DNA of 5,237 nucleotides. It comes from an uncultured Butyrivibrio sp. (GTDB lineage: Bacteria > Bacillota > Clostridia > Lachnospirales > Lachnospiraceae). The stretch spans positions 1 to 5,237 of the forward strand of contig CAMVRW010000184.1 of NCBI GenBank assembly GCA_947169985.1, written 5' to 3'. The notes beneath the pieces are model-generated. The model worked only from the letters and a program-made list of their open reading frames with translations. It did no database searches and was not told where the DNA came from. A program made the position numbers and the translations under genes. Below are positions 5,201 to 5,237 of this stretch, one piece after another. How positions within the stretch are numbered: position 1 is the stretch's first letter; every line of letters starts with the position of its first letter.

Positions 5201-5237
5201 CCCCGCCCTCGCCGGAAGCAGGAAGGCAGGCGTGGCT

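Noticed and set aside
5089..5237. Open minus-strand frames running in from the right edge of the window
   Set aside because: All three frames are open for about 45–55 codons simply because the DNA is GC-rich and palindromic; none shows a recognisable protein.

Overview
The window carries the conserved rimP–nusA–rnpM(ylxR)–ylxQ–infB transcription/translation operon. It lies entirely on the minus strand, so it reads from right to left. The order and the rnpM/ylxQ pair between nusA and infB are the Firmicutes arrangement. The protein details (a long Asn/Arg/Gly-rich IF2 linker, an acidic NusA tail, the L7Ae-like YlxQ) and the moderate GC content suggest a clostridial host, most likely Lachnospiraceae of the Butyrivibrio/Roseburia type. 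The genus is a guess from protein character, not from any search.

Layout, right to left. Positions 5237–5037 hold a GC-rich, apparently non-coding block of consecutive short perfect hairpins. Positions 4989–4921 form one long imperfect hairpin (18 paired bases in the outer stem) with a U-tract on its minus-strand side. This could be an intrinsic terminator, an insertion-sequence end or a MITE-like remnant. Positions 4866–4839 hold a possible minus-strand promoter. It precedes a previously unannotated-looking small ORF of 56 codons (4781–4611) with a near-perfect Shine-Dalgarno. A clear intrinsic terminator (4538–4505) follows, and then rimP begins.

The operon is tight. RimP (4438–3977) is followed after 23 nt by nusA (3953–2793), after 22 nt by rnpM (2770–2513), after about 4 nt by ylxQ (TTG start, about 2508–2170), and infB (from 2183) overlaps the end of ylxQ by 14 nt. 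InfB runs off the left edge of the window; 727 codons are visible.

Functionally the set couples 30S maturation (RimP), transcription elongation/termination control (NusA), RNA-binding factors (RnpM, YlxQ) and translation initiation (IF2). A small ORF and an intrinsic terminator sit directly before rimP, and no clear promoter is visible between that terminator and rimP. Attenuation or read-through control of the operon is therefore the most interesting testable idea here. The right-hand 250 bp (long hairpin plus GC-rich hairpin array) is the part least explained by known genes.
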